A DNA stretch of 64,000 bases. It comes from Verrucomicrobiota bacterium. Lineage in GTDB: Bacteria; Verrucomicrobiota; Verrucomicrobiia; Opitutales; Opitutaceae. The position numbers were made by a program, and so were the translations under genes. Every line of letters starts with the position of its first letter. Position 1 is the stretch's first letter. Location of the stretch: contig JAEYWP010000030.1 of assembly GCA_023428905.1 (NCBI GenBank), forward strand, positions 248,001 to 312,000, given 5' to 3'. The notes beneath the pieces were generated by a model, which was not told the DNA's origin, ran no database searches, and saw only the letters and a list, made by a program, of their open reading frames with translations. Below are positions 53,010 through 62,593 of this stretch, in pieces.

Positions 53010-55214
53010 TTATTGCGCAGGGGCTTCGGGAGCGGCGGGAGCGGCCGGGGCGGCGGGAGCCGCGTCCTGCTGCTTCTGCTGCTCGAGTTCCTTCATCGCG
53101 GCGCGGCGGGAAAGGCGAACTTTGCCGGTCTTCTCGTCGACGCCGACGCACTTGACCATCATCTCGTCACCGACCTTGCAGACGTCTTCGGTGCGGCGCA
53201 CGCGGAAGTCGGCCAGTTCGCTGATGTGGACGAGGCCTTCCTTGCCCGGCATGCACTCGACGAAGGCGCCGAACTCCTTGGTGCCCTTGACGACACCGCG
53301 GTAGATCTTGCCGACCTCGATCTGGGCTCCGCCGCCGCAGAGGGCGTCGATTTCCTGGACCGCGCGGTTCATCGAATCCGCGTTGTTCGAGTAGATGAAC
53401 ACCTTGCCGGAATCGTCTTCCGCAATGTCGATCTGCGCGCCGGTCGTTTCCGTGATGCGGCGGATCGTCTTGCCGCCGGGCCCGATGAGCAGGCCGATCT
53501 TTTCGGGATCGATCTGGATCGTCTGGATACGCGGGGCGTAGGTGCTGAGGTTGGCGCGCGGAGCGGAAAGGGCCTCGAGCATGTTCTTGAGGATTTCCAC
53601 CCGGGCTTCGCGCGCCTGGAAGATCGCGGTCTTGGCGATCTCGAAGGGCAGGCCGTTGATCTTGAGATCGAGCTGGAAGCCCGTGATCCCCTTGGTTGTA
53701 CCGGCGAGCTTGAAGTCCATGTCGCCGAAGTGGTCTTCCTCACCGAGAATATCGGTGATGGTGACCCACTTGGTGATGCCACCGTCCGGACCATTTTCGG
53801 TCATGAGGCCGCAGCTGATGCCGGCGACGGGGGCTACGATCGGAACGCCGGCGTCCATCAGCGACAAGCAGCCGCCGCAGATCGAGGCCATCGAGGTCGA
53901 GCCGTTGGAGGACGTGATGTCCGAGGTGACGCGGATGGAGTAGGGGAAGACATCCTCCGGCGGCAGCACCGGGACGAGCGAGCGCTCGGCGAGGGCGCCG
54001 TGGCCGATCTCGCGGCGACCGGGCGAGCCGAAGCGGCCGGTTTCGCCGACCGAGAACGGCGGGAAGTTGTAGTGGAGAATAAAGGACTTGGAGCGGGCGC
54101 CGCCGGTGAGGGCGTCGAGATCCTGCGCCTCCTTGGTCGGCCCGAGCGTCGTGGTGACGATGCTCTGGGTGTCACCGCGCTGGAAGACGGAGCTCCCGTG
54201 CACGCGGGGAAGCACGCTCACTTGCGAGGTGATCGGGCGGAGGGACTTGGCATCGCGGCCGTCGGCGCGGACACCGCGCTCGAGCACCGTCTTGCGGTAG
54301 GCCTTGTACTGCAGGTCCTCGAATACGACGTTGAGGTCGACATCGGTGAACTTGCCTTCGCCGAGCTCGGCGATGAGGGCGGCTTTGGCCTCCTCCTTGA
54401 GCAGCTTCACGGCGGCCCCGCGGGCGGCCTTTTCCTTGCCGAAGATGGCGGTGGAGAGGCGCTCGGCCGGCACCACGCGCTCGATGATGGCGCGGGCTTC
54501 CGGGGTCGCACCGACCAGGGCGAAGGTGGACTTGGGTTTGCCGGCGACGGCGACGAGGTCGCGGATGGCTTTGATGATCGGCTGGATGGCCTGGTGGCCG
54601 AAGGCCAGGGCCTCAACAAAACGCTCCTCCGGGATCTGGTCGGCGGAGCCTTCGATCATCAGCATGTCCTTCTCGTTGCCCACGTAGATCAGGTCGAGGG
54701 TGGAGCTGAACATCTGGTCGATCGTCGGATTGGCGACGAATGCGCCATCGATTTCCGCGACCCGGACGGCGGCGATCGGGCCGTTCCACGGAATGTCAGA
54801 GATCGCGAGGGCGGCGCTGGCGCCGTTCACCATCGGGATGTCCGCTTCATTGATCTGGTCGGCGGAGAACAGCTGGCCGACGATCTGGACCTCGTTGAGG
54901 AAGCCTTCCGGAAAGAGGGGGCGGCAAGGGCGATCGCAGAGACGGGACGTGAGGATTTCCTTCTCGGACGGACGGCCTTCGCGCTTGAAATAACCACCGG
55001 GGAAACGGCCGGCGGCGGCATACTTTTCGCGATAGTCGACGGTGAGCGGGAAAAAGTCCTGCCCGGGCTTCATGTTCTGTGCGACCGTGGCGGTGACGAG
55101 AACGTTGGTTTCGCCGACGGTGACCATGACTGCGCCGCTGGCGAGCTGGGCGATCGTGCCGGTGGAGAACGTGATCCCGAGTTCCGGGACCGTTACTGAG
55201 TGCTTCTGATTCAT
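53010..55214 (-). CDS. pnp: polynucleotide phosphorylase
   Basis: A 734-residue 3'-5' exoribonuclease and component of the RNA degradosome. Two RNase PH domains are present ([20 protein letters not shown] in the first; [20 protein letters not shown], then [20 protein letters not shown], in the second). The KH domain contains [14 protein letters not shown], and the S1 domain [20 protein letters not shown]. The chain ends in an Ala/Pro-rich tail ([17 protein letters not shown]) that looks like a disordered protein-contact tail. ATG 55214 begins [11 protein letters not shown]. It follows rpsO in the same direction, as in many bacteria, and is probably under autocontrol through the hairpin between them. 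Confidence 0.97.
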   Translation of the reverse strand: MNQKHSVTVPELGITFSTGTIAQLASGAVMVTVGETNVLVTATVAQNMKPGQDFFPLTVDYREKYAAAGRFPGGYFKREGRPSEKEILTSRLCDRPCRPLFPEGFLNEVQIVGQLFSADQINEADIPMVNGASAALAISDIPWNGPIAAVRVAEIDGAFVANPTIDQMFSSTLDLIYVGNEKDMLMIEGSADQIPEERFVEALAFGHQAIQPIIKAIRDLVAVAGKPKSTFALVGATPEARAIIERVVPAERLSTAIFGKEKAARGAAVKLLKEEAKAALIAELGEGKFTDVDLNVVFEDLQYKAYRKTVLERGVRADGRDAKSLRPITSQVSVLPRVHGSSVFQRGDTQSIVTTTLGPTKEAQDLDALTGGARSKSFILHYNFPPFSVGETGRFGSPGRREIGHGALAERSLVPVLPPEDVFPYSIRVTSDITSSNGSTSMASICGGCLSLMDAGVPIVAPVAGISCGLMTENGPDGGITKWVTITDILGEEDHFGDMDFKLAGTTKGITGFQLDLKINGLPFEIAKTAIFQAREARVEILKNMLEALSAPRANLSTYAPRIQTIQIDPEKIGLLIGPGGKTIRRITETTGAQIDIAEDDSGKVFIYSNNADSMNRAVQEIDALCGGGAQIEVGKIYRGVVKGTKEFGAFVECMPGKEGLVHISELADFRVRRTEDVCKVGDEMMVKCVGVDEKTGKVRLSRRAAMKELEQQKQQDAAPAAPAAPAAPEAPAQ

Positions 55215-55488
55215 TAGTATTAACTTAGCTGCGTGTCTCGAACGGAGAGCACACCCCGCGACACGCGGCGGGCGACTCTGGGTTTTTGACGTGTGTTCCC
55301 CGTTTGCACGGGAGGGACAGCACGGACCCCGAACGGCGCAGCGCGCCAACGGGGCGGGGTGGGAGGGTCGGTAACCGACTCAGCAATCTTCGCGTTGAGC
55401 GAGAGATTTCAGTTTGGCGCCTGGTTCTGGCGAACCGCCAAGAAACAAACGGAAATGTCTCAGCCCTGTGGCGATCGTCGTAAAGACG
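55215..55488 (-). other. leader region of pnp
   Basis: A 274-base gap between the hairpin downstream of rpsO and the pnp start. It is G+C-rich and contains several short hairpins, including TGGCG/CGCCA around a GTT loop. No gene and no clear -10 box was recognised. PNPase is known to control its own leader in other bacteria, so this is a plausible control region. Confidence 0.45.
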
Positions 55489-55517
55489 ACGGGCGACCCG
55501 CGGATCGGGTCGCCCGT
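55489..55517 (-). terminator. rpsO-pnp intercistronic hairpin
   Basis: A perfect 12-bp stem, ACGGGCGACCCG with CGGGTCGCCCGT, with a 5-base loop, starts 13 bases after the rpsO stop. The T-run behind it is weak, so it is more likely an attenuator or RNase processing site than a complete stop, which fits read-through into pnp. Confidence 0.75.
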
Positions 55518-55530
55518 GTGCGAAAGGAGG

Positions 55531-55794
55531 TTACTTGCGGAGGTTCAACTTCTGGAGCAGCTCGTTGTACTTGGGCAGGTTGTGGCGCTTCAAGTAATCG
55601 AGCAGCTTGCGACGGCGGCTTGCCATTTGCAGGAGACCCCGGCGGCTGTGGAAGTCCTTGCGGTGAGTCCGCAGGTGTTCGGTGAGATGATTGATACGGG
55701 CCGTGAGCAGCGCGATCTGGACCTCGGACGAGCCGGTATCCTTATCGTGTGTCTTGTACTCGGAGATGATTTCGGGCTTGGCGATCGTTGACAT
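55531..55794 (-). CDS. rpsO: 30S ribosomal protein S15
   Basis: An 87-residue ribosomal protein that binds 16S rRNA early in small-subunit assembly. Characteristic residues are [40 protein letters not shown] and the LK end (LQKLNLRK). The length is standard. It lies upstream of pnp in the order seen in many bacteria. A promoter could not be pinned down in the 229-base gap before it. Confidence 0.97.
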   Translation of the reverse strand: MSTIAKPEIISEYKTHDKDTGSSEVQIALLTARINHLTEHLRTHRKDFHSRRGLLQMASRRRKLLDYLKRHNLPKYNELLQKLNLRK

Positions 55795-55983
55795 GATTTG
55801 GGTTTAGGTTCGCACGACTGTAGGGGGCCTTTGCAGGTCCCGTGCCGCCCGCCCGGTTCGAGGAATAAACCACGATCCCAGCCGGCGTCACCGTTTCCAT
55901 CCCGCGGGATGCGGGACCAGTCATGGTGAACGTCCGCAACCAACGAACATTCACTAACGCAAGCGATGGGTATCCTGCAGCCG

Positions 55984-56007
55984 ACGCTTGGGCGCAAGCG
56001 TTTTTTT
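55984..56007 (+). terminator. plus-strand intrinsic terminator without an assigned gene
   Basis: ACGCTTG pairs with CAAGCGT around loop GGCG, followed by seven T's in the plus direction. Both neighbours, rpsO and the DciA-like gene, are on the minus strand, so no plus-strand gene ends here. It could mark the end of a small RNA that starts in the rpsO upstream region. Confidence 0.7.
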
Positions 56008-56023
56008 ACAGGCCGCGGCAACC

Positions 56024-56416
56024 TTATCCGGCACGTAGATGTAACTCCCGTACATGGCTGCATCCGGGCAGTTTACGAATCTTTTCGACGATCAGGGCGC
56101 GGTGGTGAAAAAGCTCATTCCGGACGACCGAATGGGACGCCAGAACGACCAGCCGCCCACGGGGGTCTATGAGCGACGCGTGCGAGTAATGCGCATTGGC
56201 CCCACCCACCAGCTCGGTCCAGTGCTCCCGGATGGTGTGCTCGGGGGAGTCGCGCCCGATCTGATACTTCTGCAACAAGGTCTCCATCAGGCCGCCGATA
56301 TCCTTTGTCGGCCGGCGCCGCGACGGACTCTTGTCGTTGGGCACTTGCAGGAAATCCGCGATCAGTGCCTCTGCCGACTTCGGCAGGAGGGGACCGGGGT
56401 CTTTCGGCGTGCTCAT
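56024..56416 (-). CDS. DUF721/DciA-like protein
   Basis: A 130-residue protein with the DUF721 pattern of DciA, the ancestral bacterial replicative-helicase loader: WTELVGGANAHYSHASLIDP, then LVVLASHSVVRNELFHHRAL and the basic end IRKLPGCSHVRELHLRAG. The N-terminus contains a charged region (SRRRPTKDIGGLM). ATG 56416 overlaps the stop of the GT9 gene by one base (TGATG), so it is translated after it. That a helicase loader ends an envelope-glycan series is odd, but the overlap suggests coupling in expression, not function. Confidence 0.82.
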   Translation of the reverse strand: MSTPKDPGPLLPKSAEALIADFLQVPNDKSPSRRRPTKDIGGLMETLLQKYQIGRDSPEHTIREHWTELVGGANAHYSHASLIDPRGRLVVLASHSVVRNELFHHRALIVEKIRKLPGCSHVRELHLRAG

Positions 56417-57471
56417 CACGGGGAGGGTGTCACTGCCGCACGATTGAGCAAGCCGCGCATGGTCTCCCAGACGCGGTCCGGAAGCAGCGTCCCAAGGCAC
56501 GGGGTCGCGGCGGTGCAGGTGTCCTGCCGGGGATCGCAGCGGCATCCCTCCGCCTGCAGGCACACGGCGAGCGGCGCCCGGGGAGCCCACTGGTGCACGT
56601 AACTCGGACCGAAAAGGCTGACGGTCGGTATCCCCAGCCCGGCCGCAAAGTGCATGGGACCGGTGTCGCCGGAAACCAGGAGAGATGCGCGCGCAAGCAC
56701 CGCAAGGTACAGGCGGAGGCTCGGGGTTTCAGGGAGAAGCTCCGCGTCAGGCAGGTCTGCCTGCAGTTGTTTCAGGAGCGCCCGTTCGCGCGGGGTCGGG
56801 CCGGCGGCAAAGAGCACGCGATGACCGGCCTCGCGGGCGAGCCGGGTTAGGTTGCACCAAGACGCAAGCGGCCATTCCTTGACCGGCTTGGAGGTGGAAA
56901 TGTGGGCGATGATCGCCGGCGCGGGGAGGAGCCTGGCCGCCGCGTCGGCCTCCGCTGGATCCGGACGGAGCTCGAGGTCGAGTGGTGCGTCTTCGCCCAC
57001 CCCGAAAACCCGCAGGAAATGCATGTGCCGCCGGGTCTCGTGCCAGTCGGCCGGCGCCTCTTCGACGGGATGGTGATAACACGCTCGCCGTCCCAGAAAG
57101 CCGCGCGGGGAATGCAGACCATAACGCCGCGGCGCGCCCACCGCCAGGCTCAGGAAGGCGCCCCGGTCATTGCCGATGAGGTCGGCCGAGAGATCGAACT
57201 GCTCCGCACGGAGTGCCCGGATGACCGGGATGGTCTCGCGCAAGCGCACCTTTCCGCGGGTCCGGGGCAGCGCCCAGACGCGGTTTATCCAGGGAAGGGT
57301 TGCCACCAGGGGGAGGGCGTCTTCCGCGACCAGGAGATGCAACTCGTCCGCCGGGTAGTGCTGGCGGTAAGCGCGCAGGGCGGGAATGGCCACCACCACA
57401 TCGCCAAGGTACTTGAAGGCGATAAAGAGCACCTTGTGCCGCCGCTGCGGCAGGGAGGACGTCGGAGCCAT
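56416..57471 (-). CDS. GT9-family glycosyltransferase (heptosyltransferase-like)
   Basis: A 351-residue glycosyltransferase of the ADP-heptose:LPS heptosyltransferase type, adding sugars to the LPS inner core at the inner membrane's cytoplasmic face. Family features are HKVLFIAFKYLGDVVVAIPAL, the substrate region ADLIGNDRGAFLSL, and the donor site HISTSKPVKEWPLASW with SGDTGPMHFAAGLGIPTVSLFGPS. The C-terminal end has six Cys in 22 residues (from CLQAEGCRCD to CTAATPC), unusual for the family. ATG 57471 starts MAPTSSLPQ. It is separated from the upstream glycosyltransferase gene by seven bases. Confidence 0.87.
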   Translation of the reverse strand: MAPTSSLPQRRHKVLFIAFKYLGDVVVAIPALRAYRQHYPADELHLLVAEDALPLVATLPWINRVWALPRTRGKVRLRETIPVIRALRAEQFDLSADLIGNDRGAFLSLAVGAPRRYGLHSPRGFLGRRACYHHPVEEAPADWHETRRHMHFLRVFGVGEDAPLDLELRPDPAEADAAARLLPAPAIIAHISTSKPVKEWPLASWCNLTRLAREAGHRVLFAAGPTPRERALLKQLQADLPDAELLPETPSLRLYLAVLARASLLVSGDTGPMHFAAGLGIPTVSLFGPSYVHQWAPRAPLAVCLQAEGCRCDPRQDTCTAATPCLGTLLPDRVWETMRGLLNRAAVTPSP

Positions 57472-57478
57472 CGCAGCG

Positions 57479-58618
57479 TCAAAGATGATCGAGGAGGACT
57501 TGGCGAAAACTTTCGCGGGAGTGCCGCGCGGCGTACGCGCGGAGCGCGGGTGCATACCGCTCCGTGCCTTCCTGGCGCAGCCGTGCCAGGGCTGCGGCGA
57601 GCTCCTCGGTGCTGCCGGAACGGAACGTGAGACCCAGCCCATGCTGTCGGGTCCGCCAGCCAACCAGGCCCTCGTCGCTGGTCACCACCGGTCGCCCGGC
57701 CGCGGCGGCGCGACTCTGGACATTGCTCGAGCCGTAGTGGCCCTGGTAGGCGAGGACGACCGCGTCACAGGCCCGGAAAAAGAGCGGCTCCTCGGCGTCC
57801 TCGATGTACCGATCATGCAGATACGCCCCGCCCGCCGCCACCAGCTCACGCAACCCGGCACCCGCGCCGCCGTCGCGGTCGAGTATCCGCCCGGCGGCGA
57901 CGAGGGCGGCGCCTCCTCCGGGGGCGAGCCGGCGGGTGGCGGCCACCACCACCGGCAGCCCCTTGCGGGGGCTGGACGTCCCGTAATGCAGGTAGAGGAA
58001 AGCGTCCGGGGGGAGGCCGAGTGCCCGCCGCGCTTCCGCTTGTCCGGTGGAGAAATCGCCGGTCCAGGGGTCCGGCAGCGGAACGGCCGAACCCGGGCGA
58101 ACCCCCGCTGCCAGCTCGCCGGGGAGCGATTCATCCAGGACAAAAAACCGGTCCAGCCAGCCGGATTGGTGGAGGCGCCGGAAGCCTGCCGTCTTCCACT
58201 TTCCCTGCCTCTTGGTCTCGCGACGGTCCGCCACGCGCGGACGCACGAAGAGGCCCGTAATGCGGCCGTGGAGTACATGAGGCGCGGGGAGGCCGAGCGC
58301 GAGCCGCCGGAAGAGGCCGGAGGTGAACAAGTCCAGGCAGCAGGCAAACACCCGGTCCGCCCCGACCTTGCGCTGCGCGCGCGCCAGGGCGTCGAGCGTC
58401 CCCCCGTGGAGCAGCCGGCCCGGGCCGTGGTCGAGCGGCACCCAGGTACAGTGCGGGAGCAGGGGCCCGAGCGCCGCGGTGAGGGCGTCCGAGGGAGTCG
58501 CACCGGTTTCCGCCGCGAGGTGTACGGCGTGTCCGCCCGCCAGCAGGTCCTCCACAAAGAAGCGGAGAAAGATCAGGTGGTGCCCGCCCCGTGCCGGCTC
58601 GAAAACCAGGAGCTTCAT
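57479..58618 (-). CDS. GT4-like (GT-B fold) glycosyltransferase
   Basis: A 379-residue glycosyltransferase with the GT-B fold. The N-terminal domain begins LVFEPARGGHHLIFLRFFVE, and the C-terminal donor domain has YLHYGTSSPRKGLPVVVAAT, a RYIEDAEEPLFFRACDAVVL segment and GRPVVTSDEGLVGW. The pattern is close to GT4 enzymes, with the nucleotide-sugar Glu in the SDEGLV region. It overlaps the upstream ABC exporter stop by four bases (ATGA) and precedes the GT9 gene by seven. The set would build and export a surface glycolipid or lipid A-core (inference). Sugar and acceptor unknown. Confidence 0.82.
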   Translation of the reverse strand: MKLLVFEPARGGHHLIFLRFFVEDLLAGGHAVHLAAETGATPSDALTAALGPLLPHCTWVPLDHGPGRLLHGGTLDALARAQRKVGADRVFACCLDLFTSGLFRRLALGLPAPHVLHGRITGLFVRPRVADRRETKRQGKWKTAGFRRLHQSGWLDRFFVLDESLPGELAAGVRPGSAVPLPDPWTGDFSTGQAEARRALGLPPDAFLYLHYGTSSPRKGLPVVVAATRRLAPGGGAALVAAGRILDRDGGAGAGLRELVAAGGAYLHDRYIEDAEEPLFFRACDAVVLAYQGHYGSSNVQSRAAAAGRPVVTSDEGLVGWRTRQHGLGLTFRSGSTEELAAALARLRQEGTERYAPALRAYAARHSRESFRQVLLDHL

Positions 58619-60393
58619 CCGACCTCGCGCGGCGCCATCTGCTGACTGTCGTAGAGCAGGCGGTAGCGCTCGCTGCTGCCGTAGATCTGGGTGTGGGTTC
58701 CGCTGGCAACGATCTCCCCGCGATCAAAAACCAGGATCAGCGACGCGTCGCGGATGGTGCTGAAACGGTGGGCGATGATCAGCACGGTCTTGCCGACCAC
58801 CAGTGTCTTCAGCGCTTCCTGGATGAAACCTTCGCTCTCGGAGTCGAGCGCGGAGGTCGCCTCGTCGAGGATCAGGATCGGGGCGTTGCGCAGGAAGGCC
58901 CGGGCGAGGGCGATCCTCTGCTTCTGTCCTCCGGAGAGGCGGGCACCGCGTTCACCGACCCGCGTCTCGTATCCGTCGGCAAACGACGTGATGAAATCGT
59001 GGGCAAAGGCGGCGCGTGCCGCCGCCTCCACTTCGGCGCGGGTGGACTCCGGCCGGGCGAGGAGGATGTTGTGGAAAATCGTGTCGTTGAAGAGGACCGG
59101 ATCCTGCGAGACGATCGCGATGTTGCGACGCAGGTCGGCCTGCCGGAACGCCCGCACGTCCACGCCGTCCACCAGCACCGCACCGGCAGTGGCGTCGTGA
59201 AAGCGCGGTACCAGGTTGGCAAAGGTGGTCTTGCCCGCGCCCGACGGGCCCACCAGGGCGCAAATCGTCCCGGCGGGGATGTGTTGGCTCACGGACCTGA
59301 GCGCCGGAATTGAGTTCTCCGAGCCCTCGTAGGCGAACGTGACCGCCTCAAAGGTAATGTCGCCCCGCGCGCGAGAGAGGGGTTGGGGGTGCACCGGATC
59401 GGCGACCTGCTCCGGCTCGTGGAGGATGGCCTCGATGCGGTCCAGCGCAGCGGTGCCGCGGGTGAGCTCTGCCTGGAGCCGCCCCAGTTTCTTGACCGGT
59501 TCATAGCTGAAATAAAGCGCGCCGACCATCGCCAGGACCGCATTCCAGGGAATCTGCGCAAGGAAGGCCGCGAGCAGCGCACCGGCGATGCCGAAGGCGG
59601 TGATGAACTCAATCATCGGCGAAAGCATGAAGGTGTATTTGGCCACCTTCATCTGCAGGCCGAAAAGGACGCGTACATGCTCGCGAAAACGATTGGTCTC
59701 GGATTGCTCGAGCGAGAATGCCCGCACCTCGCGGGCGGCGGAGAGATTCTCGCGCAGATGTTCGGATACGTCGCCGCCCGCGGCGAAGGTCTGCTGCGCG
59801 CGCCGGTAGAGCTTTTTTCCCACCGCTCGGACGGGCAGGACGCAGAGGGGCACGATCCCCAGCGCCACCAGGATGTACCAGGCCCGGGGCCACTGCGTGG
59901 CCTGATAGAGGATCCATCCGAGGGCACAGACCAGGGTGATGGGCTGGACGGTGAGTTCGTTCGCCGAGCCCACCAGCGTCTGCTGGACCTGCTGGGTGTC
60001 GGCGACGCCGCGAGCCAGCAGGTCGCCGCTGCGGTGGCGCTGAAAGAAAGCCAGCGGCAGGCGTTGCAGGCGGGCAAAAAGATCGCTGCGCAGCCCCTCC
60101 AGCACCCGCGTGCCGCAATAGGTGATGAGGTAGCCGTTCAGGAACATGGCCGAGCCGCGGATCGCGAAGAGCAGGGGAATCAGCGAGAGCTTCCAGATCA
60201 GGTCGGAAACGGATGAGGCGCTCCCGCCGGCAGCGACTTCCGCGGTGAAAAACGGCGCGAAGGCGGATTCGATCAGGTTGGGAATGCCCGCGCCGGTGGC
60301 GCCACCTGCGATCGCACCGCAGAGCAGGGCAAGGATGAATTTCCCCCGGACGGGGCGCAAGTAGCGGTAATACGGCCGGAAACGGGAGAACAT
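58615..60393 (-). CDS. MsbA-like ABC exporter (half-transporter)
   Basis: A 592-residue half-transporter with six transmembrane segments in residues 15-330 and an ATPase domain. Walker A is GPSGAGKTTF, the signature LSGGQKQRIALA, Walker B ILILDEATSALD and the switch His IIAHRFST. The general form is that of lipid A-core flippase MsbA, and the neighbouring glycosyltransferases support this. Its stop overlaps the next glycosyltransferase gene start by four bases. ATG 60393 (MFSRFRPYY) was chosen; 13 bases separate it from oppC upstream. Confidence 0.87.
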   Translation of the reverse strand: MFSRFRPYYRYLRPVRGKFILALLCGAIAGGATGAGIPNLIESAFAPFFTAEVAAGGSASSVSDLIWKLSLIPLLFAIRGSAMFLNGYLITYCGTRVLEGLRSDLFARLQRLPLAFFQRHRSGDLLARGVADTQQVQQTLVGSANELTVQPITLVCALGWILYQATQWPRAWYILVALGIVPLCVLPVRAVGKKLYRRAQQTFAAGGDVSEHLRENLSAAREVRAFSLEQSETNRFREHVRVLFGLQMKVAKYTFMLSPMIEFITAFGIAGALLAAFLAQIPWNAVLAMVGALYFSYEPVKKLGRLQAELTRGTAALDRIEAILHEPEQVADPVHPQPLSRARGDITFEAVTFAYEGSENSIPALRSVSQHIPAGTICALVGPSGAGKTTFANLVPRFHDATAGAVLVDGVDVRAFRQADLRRNIAIVSQDPVLFNDTIFHNILLARPESTRAEVEAAARAAFAHDFITSFADGYETRVGERGARLSGGQKQRIALARAFLRNAPILILDEATSALDSESEGFIQEALKTLVVGKTVLIIAHRFSTIRDASLILVFDRGEIVASGTHTQIYGSSERYRLLYDSQQMAPREVG

Positions 60394-60406
60394 GAAGACG
60401 GTCGTC

Positions 60407-61549
60407 TTAGTCTTTGGACGACCGCACGTCCAGTGCGTCCCGCAGCCCGTCGCCCAGGAAATTGAGCGAGAAAAGGGTGAGCGAAAACGCCACCCCGGGG
60501 AAAACCAGGAGCCACGAAAACTCCTCCATCTTCTCCGCACCCTCCTTGATGAGCACACCCCACGAACTCATAGGGGGTTGGATACCAAGTCCGAGGAAGC
60601 TGAGGAAGGCCTCCAGGAGCATGACGGCGGGGATGGTCAGGGTGGTGTAGACGATCACCGGCCCGGTCACGTTGGGCAGGATGTGATTGAGGATGATCCG
60701 CCGCCGGCCGAAGCCGAGCGAGCGCGCCGCCTCGACGTATTCCATGCGTTTGATCGCCATGACCTGCCCCCGCACGATGCGGGCCATCGTCAGCCACTCG
60801 ACCGCGCCGATCGCCGCAAACATCAGCAGCATGTTGCCCATCCCCTGGGTGCTGCGGAACCAGCCGAGGCCGGAAAGCCAGGCATCGACCTGCATCGCGG
60901 GCTCCTTCAGGACCACCATCAGCAAAATCACAAAGATGGTGAAGGGCAGGGCGTAGATGATGTCCACGATGCGCATCATCGCCGCGTCGAGCTTGCCGCC
61001 GAAATACCCGGCAATGGCACCGTAGGTGACACCGATCAGGAGGGCGACGACGGTGGCGATAAGTCCCACCAGGATGGATACGCGTCCACCCTGCAGGATG
61101 CGGACAAGGACGTCGCGCCCGAGGACATCGGTGCCGAGGAGGTGCCGGTGCTCGGCCAGGCGGTAGGTCTGCCCCTCGTGCACCACGGTTTCGCCCCGCG
61201 CCAGGCGTTCGACGGCGTCGGGCACCCGGGTGCCGCGTTCAAACACCCGTTCCTCCGCCAGCCGCTCCAGGTGCGACCAGGCGGTGGGCCGCGCGGCGGC
61301 GTCGGTGCCGCGGATGATCTCCACCACCCGGGCCAGGGGCGGTGATGCCCGCAGTGTCAGACGCTGCTCGTCGTAGGTGAAGGGGCTGAGGAGCGGGCCG
61401 AAAAAGCAGGCCAGAACGATCACCACCAGGGTGCATCCGCCAAACACCGCGAGATGGTTCTTGCGCAGGCGGAGCCACGCATCGTGCGCGAGCGAGCTGC
61501 CCTGTTCGACGATCTCCGGCAACGGAGACGGTTGGGTCGGTGTGCTCAT
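60407..61549 (-). CDS. oppC: oligopeptide ABC transporter permease OppC
   Basis: A 380-residue inner-membrane permease of the Opp/Dpp family. The N-terminal helix (GGCTLVVIVLACFFGPLLSP) is followed by a ~110-residue periplasmic loop with HLLGTDVLGRDVLVRILQGG, the family signature. The EAA-type cytoplasmic loop is EYVEAARSLGFGRRRIILNH, which contacts the ATPase. Other helices are regular. ATG 61549 overlaps the oppB stop by four bases. The ATPase genes (oppD, oppF) are not in the window, so they may lie elsewhere. Confidence 0.93.
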   Translation of the reverse strand: MSTPTQPSPLPEIVEQGSSLAHDAWLRLRKNHLAVFGGCTLVVIVLACFFGPLLSPFTYDEQRLTLRASPPLARVVEIIRGTDAAARPTAWSHLERLAEERVFERGTRVPDAVERLARGETVVHEGQTYRLAEHRHLLGTDVLGRDVLVRILQGGRVSILVGLIATVVALLIGVTYGAIAGYFGGKLDAAMMRIVDIIYALPFTIFVILLMVVLKEPAMQVDAWLSGLGWFRSTQGMGNMLLMFAAIGAVEWLTMARIVRGQVMAIKRMEYVEAARSLGFGRRRIILNHILPNVTGPVIVYTTLTIPAVMLLEAFLSFLGLGIQPPMSSWGVLIKEGAEKMEEFSWLLVFPGVAFSLTLFSLNFLGDGLRDALDVRSSKD

Positions 61550-62466
61550 GCCTCGAGCCTCACCTTCGGATTCATCCATGCCTGCACCACATCCACGACC
61601 AGGTTCAGCACCATGATCAGCGCGGCATAAAGGATCACCGTCCCTAGCAGAAGCGTGTAGTCGCGATTGAACGCGCTGTTCACAAACTCGCGTCCCAGTC
61701 CCGGAATCTGGAAGATCGTCTCGATCACAAAGGAGCCGGTCAGGATGCCGGCAGTCGCCGGCCCCAGGTAGGAAACCACCGGCAGCAGCCCGCCGCGGAG
61801 GGCGTGGCGGAAGACCACGCGCAGCTCGGATGCCCCCTTGGCGCGCGCGGTGCGAATGAAGTCCTGATGCAGCACGTCGAGCATGCCACCGCGGGTCAGG
61901 CGTGCCACCGGAGCGGCGTACGCGATCCCAAGCACGAGGCAGGGCAGGACGCGGTCACTGGCCATGTACCAGCCGGAGGCGCTGAACCAGTTGAAAGTGA
62001 TCGCAAACAGCAGGACCGCGAGCGGACCCACCACGAAGGTCGGTACTGAGATCCCGATCATGCCGAAGGCGGAGGCGAGGTAGTCCAGCCAGGTGTTGCG
62101 GCGCACGGCCGCCACCACTCCGAGCGGAATCCCGATGGCGAGGGCGACCGCGAGGGAAAGCAGCCCGAGTTCCAGGGAGACGGGAATCTTGTCGGCGAGG
62201 ATCTCGTTGACGGTGCGGTTTGGATACCGGAACGAGGGGCCCATGTCGCCGCGCACCAGTCGCGAGAGGTAGTCGACGTACTGTTCCGAGACGGGCTTGT
62301 TCAGGCCGTAATAGGCCTCGAGGTTGGCGCGGATCTCCGGTGCCGTGGCCTTTTCGGAGTCGAAGGGGCCGCCCGGGACCTGCTTCATCATGAAGAACGT
62401 CGCCGTGATCACGATCCACAGCGCGACGGTCGACTGGAGGAAGCGGGAGGCGAAGAAGCGGAGCAT
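61546..62466 (-). CDS. oppB: oligopeptide ABC transporter permease OppB
   Basis: A 306-residue permease. Six transmembrane segments are visible; the first is FLQSTVALWIVITATFFMMK. Conserved family blocks are PGGPFDSEKATAPEIRANLE, GDMGPSFRYPNRTVNEIL and the coupling loop DFIRTARAKGASELRVVFRH. The final segment VVDVVQAWMNPKVRLEA is typical. Between it and oppA lies a 127-base gap that contains the dispersed repeat, locus C. ATG 62466 (MLRFFASRF) begins the first helix. Confidence 0.94.
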   Translation of the reverse strand: MLRFFASRFLQSTVALWIVITATFFMMKQVPGGPFDSEKATAPEIRANLEAYYGLNKPVSEQYVDYLSRLVRGDMGPSFRYPNRTVNEILADKIPVSLELGLLSLAVALAIGIPLGVVAAVRRNTWLDYLASAFGMIGISVPTFVVGPLAVLLFAITFNWFSASGWYMASDRVLPCLVLGIAYAAPVARLTRGGMLDVLHQDFIRTARAKGASELRVVFRHALRGGLLPVVSYLGPATAGILTGSFVIETIFQIPGLGREFVNSAFNRDYTLLLGTVILYAALIMVLNLVVDVVQAWMNPKVRLEA

Positions 62467-62500
62467 GTGGGAGTCTCAGGCGTGGCGGAGCAAAGGAAGA

Positions 62501-62527
62501 CGAATGGACACGAAAACACGCGAATGC
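62501..62527. repeat. dispersed intergenic repeat, locus C
   Basis: CGAATGGACACGAA followed by AACACGCGAATG. It matches the core CCACGAATGGACACG of locus B and, inverted, the text of locus A. It lies within the oppA-oppB gap. Confidence 0.5.
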
Positions 62528-62593
62528 AAAGTCGCTTTCGCGCCCGCCCCGGGGCCGCCGCCCACGCCTCGCACCGTGCCGGAACGGCGGTCG

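Noticed and set aside
53013..55199. A 728-codon open frame antisense to pnp.
   Set aside because: It exactly shadows pnp in a high-G+C region, has repetitive charged residues and no domain pattern.
55923..56108. Small plus-strand open frame upstream of rpsO.
   Set aside because: It has no ribosome-binding site, runs through the terminator hairpin and has no conserved look.
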